A stretch of 64,000 nt of DNA from Xylaria sp. FL1777 (taxonomy: Eukaryota > Ascomycota > Sordariomycetes > Xylariales > Xylariaceae), in contig MU400559.1 of NCBI GenBank assembly GCA_022578965.1, positions 124,001 to 188,000 of the forward strand, written 5' to 3'. Shown in pieces: positions 60,388 to 64,000 of this stretch (position 1 is its first letter; every line of letters begins with the position of its first letter). The notes beneath the pieces were generated by a model. It was not told where the DNA came from. It was given only the letters and a program-made list of their open reading frames with translations, and ran no database searches. A program made the translations under genes and the position numbers.

Positions 60388-62128
60388 ATGGATAACGAGA
60401 TTTATGATGTCCCTGACCTTGTAGTCTCACCCTACGACAGTTTGGCACAGCGAATTGCTGGCCAACTGAAGAACTCGAAGGATCTTCGAAAACATAGATG
60501 CAGCGGGATTCTCAGTAGCTCTGTGAAGTTCACTGGTCCCGCAATCGAAGAGGCGACACCAATCCTTGTTTTCGGATGCGCTAAACGTTGCGTAACAAGG
60601 GTTACCGAGTTTCTCCATTCTATTACTGAGGAGATATTTCAAGAGCACGAAATCTACCTCCAGCTGGGTCATCCTCAAATTAGACTTGAAGCAGTAGATC
60701 AGCTGTACTCATCGACAAGCAGAATCAAAATTGAGTTATCAGAAGATGCCTCTCCAGCTGGGGAGCTGGTCTCAGGCACTTCGCTGTGCGGGACACCCAT
60801 CCGATTCCAAAATACCCAAACAGAGAAAAGACGGCAGGCAACACTCGGCGGAATCTTGAAAATCCACTTCCCAGATGATAAAGCATCGTTCTTTGGAATG
60901 ACTGCGGCCCACTCGATCAGTAACTGGATTGAACCTACTGGTCTGGAAAACAATACCGGAATTCCCCAATGGGTCCCTATCACCACCAATCAGACATTCT
61001 TAGGCGGCCAAGGTGATGAGCACTGCAACATGACTACTAACGAAACCCCTGATAGCGAAGACGAGGGGGGAGACGACACTAGAGGAATCAATGTCCTCCC
61101 ATATCCGTGGGATTTCCAGGAATCATCAGTCTACGGCGACACTGTGACACCAACCACGGCAAACTCCAGTCCATATCAAGGACAATTCTTCGATTGGGCT
61201 TTATTCAAAATGGAGAAGCCAGATGACCATACGTCTGAGTTCCAGTCACGATTCGTCAACAAAATTGGATATCATAGCCTAAAGATTCCAACTACTTCGG
61301 CACCCACTAAGCAAATACGGCGCGTTATCCTTGGAAGTCGCTTCCACCCAAGATATGGAAGCCTCACACCGCGCTTGACGACCTTCCTGATTGCCCCAGG
61401 GACGGAGTTCATCAACGTATATACCGTGAACTTAGACGACGCACGTAAGACAACCCAACTAAGCAGACGTTTCATACAGAGTATTGACTATAATTAATTG
61501 AAGACACCCGATACGGCGACTCGGGGACATGGGTGGTAGATGCGGAGACCTTTGAGGTATACGGCCATGTCATCGCCAAAACTAGCAGTGGAGAAGTCTT
61601 TGTTGTTCCGTTCTTAGATTGCCTAGAGGACATCAAGAAGCGCCTAAATGCTGAATCCGTCACCTTACCAGAGTTGACGCATGATTCAGTTGCCAGTAGG
61701 CGCCCTTACGGAAGGGAGACAAATGCCTCTTCTGATGCTGAGCCGACCTTCAAGGTGACTGATGTCATCGACCATCGATATATGAAAACAGATGTCTTGC
61801 ATAGCGTTCTTATTGGACTCAAATTCAAAGTTGAAGAAATCCACATGAGGGTATGTCCGCAATTTCTGCATCGCTTTCTCGCACACACGCTTGCTTTGAA
61901 CTTCAATATTGATACAATGTCCGTTAGGCTACACAGAGTCGAGGCATTGAGCTAATGCTGCCGCGGGAACTGACGCGGGTGGGTAAATTCATTCGTTGTC
62001 CGCGCTAGTATACACTCTTAATTGACTTTCTTTAGCGTGAGAAAGATGTTATTCATGTGGCCTTTATGGAGGCAGAGTTGAGGAGACTCAGGGCAACGAC
62101 AACGCCCGAGCCCGAAGGTTCAGACTAA
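60388..62128 (+). CDS. Trypsin-like serine protease domain protein (fungal)
   Basis: Proposed exons 60388-61444, 61504-61850, 61928-61978 and 62036-62128 (515 residues). Joining the first two exons removes in-frame stops and gives NLDDAHTRYGDSGTWVVD. A complete chymotrypsin-type set is visible: His175 in MTAAHSI, Asp269 in FFDWALFK and Ser359 in YGDSGTW. Residues 1-about 150 form a conserved fungal N-terminal region (LVVSPYDSLAQRIAGQL, EIYLQLGHPQIRLEAVDQLY). After the protease core come EVYGHVIAKTSSGEVFVVPFLD and a helical charged tail. There is no signal peptide or membrane helix, so the enzyme is probably cytosolic. Such domains occur alone or as effector parts of fungal NLR-type proteins. 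The last two small exons rest on splice consensus and a plausible tail (REKDVIHVAFMEAELRRL); without them the protein would end at 61955. Convergent with the kinase at 62375. Confidence 0.82.
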
Positions 62129-62374
62129 TACTGAAATTGATACCTGGAGATTGATTTGCTGTTGTAATGCTATCTCTTCTTATGTCATATATCTAGTTCC
62201 TCAGCAAAACAAAACTATTTTTAAATTAGCTAGTTACATCATTTATCGATCACGGCCTCTCCCTAGACTAACAACAGTAATGCCACTGACATATAAAGGG
62301 GGCCGATGGCGGACATATTTCTCTGAACTCGGTTATGCATTTCACGTCTTTTCGTAGACGCAATATGATTGCCC

Positions 62375-63666
62375 CTAATCCCTGAGAAAGCATCGAACAT
62401 CTTCCGCCGTGGCTCGTTTATCATCGTCTACAACAAGTAAATGACGTTCAATGTATGCAAGAAAGGTGCGGAGTCTGTCATTACACTTGGCGAGACTTTT
62501 TAGTAGCTTGATGTGCTGTTGTTGATATCAATACGCTGGGCATCGAATGGGCATTCGTAGATCAGAGAACTCACAGAAGTTACGGACTTCTTGACCTTAG
62601 CAACTTTTCTCACTTCGATTGAGGGGGCTCGTAGTAACGGATCAGTGACTTCTTTTGTGAAGAAAGTATCCTCATAATGCCTACCCAGTGTTTGCGAACC
62701 TGCAAGGGCTCCCGTGTCATTTTCACGTGCCCTTTGAAACCTCTCTACGCCGTGATAGCCAAGCAGGAACCATGTGATGAACTCCAGGTAGACGGCTCCT
62801 AGGCACCATGAGTCCCATCGAAGCGATGCCATTTCTTTCTCAAGGTCCTTCTCAGGTGGCCGGTACGTCAGCGTGTGGACTAATTTCCAGGTTTGAACCT
62901 GCCCATCCGCATCAACCTTCTGGGAAACTCCAAAGTCGGCGAGCTTCAGTTCAAATGAATACACGCTATCCACAATTGTCGGAAATGAGAGAATATTCTC
63001 GGGTTTGATGTCTCCGTGGATCTGAGCGGTTGGGCGTATCTGCCCAGGTGTGTGCGGACCCAGGCCATGCATGTAGGCGACGCCTTCAGCGATGCCAAGA
63101 CTCTGCTGCCACAGCCAGTCGACAGAACACCACTCCGGAAAGCTACGGTCAGGTTCATCAGGAGGGGTGGTCCTTTCCCACAACTGTCTCAGGCTACCGC
63201 CCCCAGCCCATGGAAACACGAGATATGAGGCCTCCTTACGCTTAAAGGCGGTAAGAAGAGGAACAATTCGCTCATGGGGACTGCCGAGCCTCCGATTCGC
63301 CCTGATTTCTCTCAGAAAGATCTGCTCGGACAGAAATGAGCTGGGTGTCTGCTTGATGATTTTCAGTGCGAAGTGGTCGTCTTCTCCCCCCTGAGATAGC
63401 ATCACGGGTCAGCAAACATACATTTACATTTTGCCTTTAGCGGTAAGATACAAATTTAAAAAAAAAGCCAGGCTGCCTACAAAGTTCCGATTATCGGGAT
63501 GAATTTTGATTTTCCTAACAACTGAAAACTGCCCCCCTTTTGCACTCTGACCCTCCCGTTTATCCTCCGGGAGTTCCAGTTCTGTCCACGGTGACGTTAT
63601 ATCGTCGTCTAGTCTCGTATAATTTTCGTCCGACGAGCCGAATTTCTTAAAATATAGCGGCGCCAT
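62375..63666 (-). CDS. Serine/threonine protein kinase (fungal, stand-alone)
   Basis: Exons in coding order: 63666-63481, 63390-62575 and 62515-62375 (380 residues); all junctions are GT-AG in phase 0. Kinase motifs in order: a glycine-rich loop remnant GGQFSVVRKIKI near residues 43-54, the ATP lysine in HFALKIIK (K72), the catalytic loop HGDIKPENIL (about 187-196; HRD is HGD), DFG at about 214-216 (LADFGVSQ), TYRPPE in place of APE, and SWCLGAVYLEFITW of helix F. The third exon supplies the C-lobe end LLVVDDDKRATAEDVRCFL, as expected for this fungal kinase family. All catalytic residues (Lys, Asp, Asn, Asp) are present, so it is probably active. No other domain is attached. The target is unknown. 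Its stop codon lies about 250 bp from that of the protease gene, tail to tail. Confidence 0.9.
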
Positions 63667-64000
63667 CCCACCATAACAGGCAGAAAACTTCTCTTCTCGA
63701 GGTGTCGAGTACTCTAGAGAGTGAGCACTAAGGTGGTGTGAGGGGCAAGCCCAGGATCATATACAAAGCGTTAGGCTACATCCTACGCTTCACGGGATGG
63801 ATTTTTTTATTAGGAAATAAAAAAATCAGAGAGAATTAACCGAATAGAAACGACTAAATCGAACTGACTGACTGACTGATTGTTATGCTGAAGGCATCGC
63901 GAGGTTCTGACATGAGGCCTGGCCTGGTGTTAGCCACTTTGGGGCTGACGCCTCGACGCCCCCTCCAAGCCACTTTATCCCCGGCCTATGGCTAAGGGGG
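63667..64000. other. Right-end flank, promoter of the kinase
   Basis: The last 334 bp include the upstream region of the minus-strand kinase, an AT-rich stretch (63,800-63,840) and an ACTG microsatellite (63863-63878). No gene is visible. Confidence 0.5.
63863..63878. repeat. (ACTG)4 microsatellite
   Basis: Four perfect ACTG units upstream of the kinase gene. Confidence 0.85.

Noticed and set aside
1..64000. Search for CRISPR arrays, bacterial operons, rRNA genes and intact transposons
   Set aside because: No spaced direct repeats, no transposase or reverse transcriptase domain and no rRNA signature were seen. Gene structure is eukaryotic throughout.

Overview
This window comes from a filamentous ascomycete (Pezizomycotina), most likely a Sordariomycete. 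The evidence is short GT-AG introns of about 43-185 nt, fungus-specific families (a DUF3455 secreted protein, a UPC2-like Zn2Cys6 regulator, fungal AAA ATPase, AzgA purine permease, cAMP-receptor-like GPCR) and intergenic DNA sprinkled with TACC/TAGG microrepeats. No bacterial-type operon, rRNA, tRNA, CRISPR array or intact transposon was recognised. I resolve 18 protein-coding genes (one truncated by the window edge, one small and uncertain). Most are multi-exon and were reassembled by hand from frame continuity, splice sites and family similarity.

Layout. 1-8 kb: the 3' end of a GH47 alpha-mannosidase, an intronless manganese-type CDF transporter, and a seven-exon glycogenin with a long disordered tail. 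8.5-14.1 kb: an orphan hypothetical protein and a fungal AAA ATPase. 14.1-24 kb: mostly non-coding, with an atypical protein kinase (18.7-19.9 kb, minus) and a small ORF. 24-25.4 kb: a cAMP-receptor-like GPCR. 25.4-34.3 kb: about 9 kb with no credible gene. 34.3-40.3 kb: a Zn2Cys6 regulator, a short-chain dehydrogenase-like protein and, convergent with it, a methyltransferase-like protein. 40.3-45.8 kb: gene-poor. 45.8-52 kb: azgA, a UCH37-type deubiquitinase with a 14-nt exon, and a DUF3455 secreted protein. 55.4-57.8 kb: the Golgi coiled-coil protein CASP/Coy1. 58.5-63.7 kb: a compact group of three, namely a fungal membrane-anchored protein of unknown function, divergently a trypsin-like serine protease with an intact His/Asp/Ser set, and convergently a Ser/Thr kinase.

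Most genes are independent housekeeping or signalling genes. The part most likely to hold an undescribed system is the 58.5-63.7 kb trio. It combines a cytoplasmic-looking trypsin-like protease (a domain type used as an effector in fungal NLR-like immune proteins), a stand-alone kinase and a tail-anchored-like protein in an accessory-looking stretch. That they work together is inference only.
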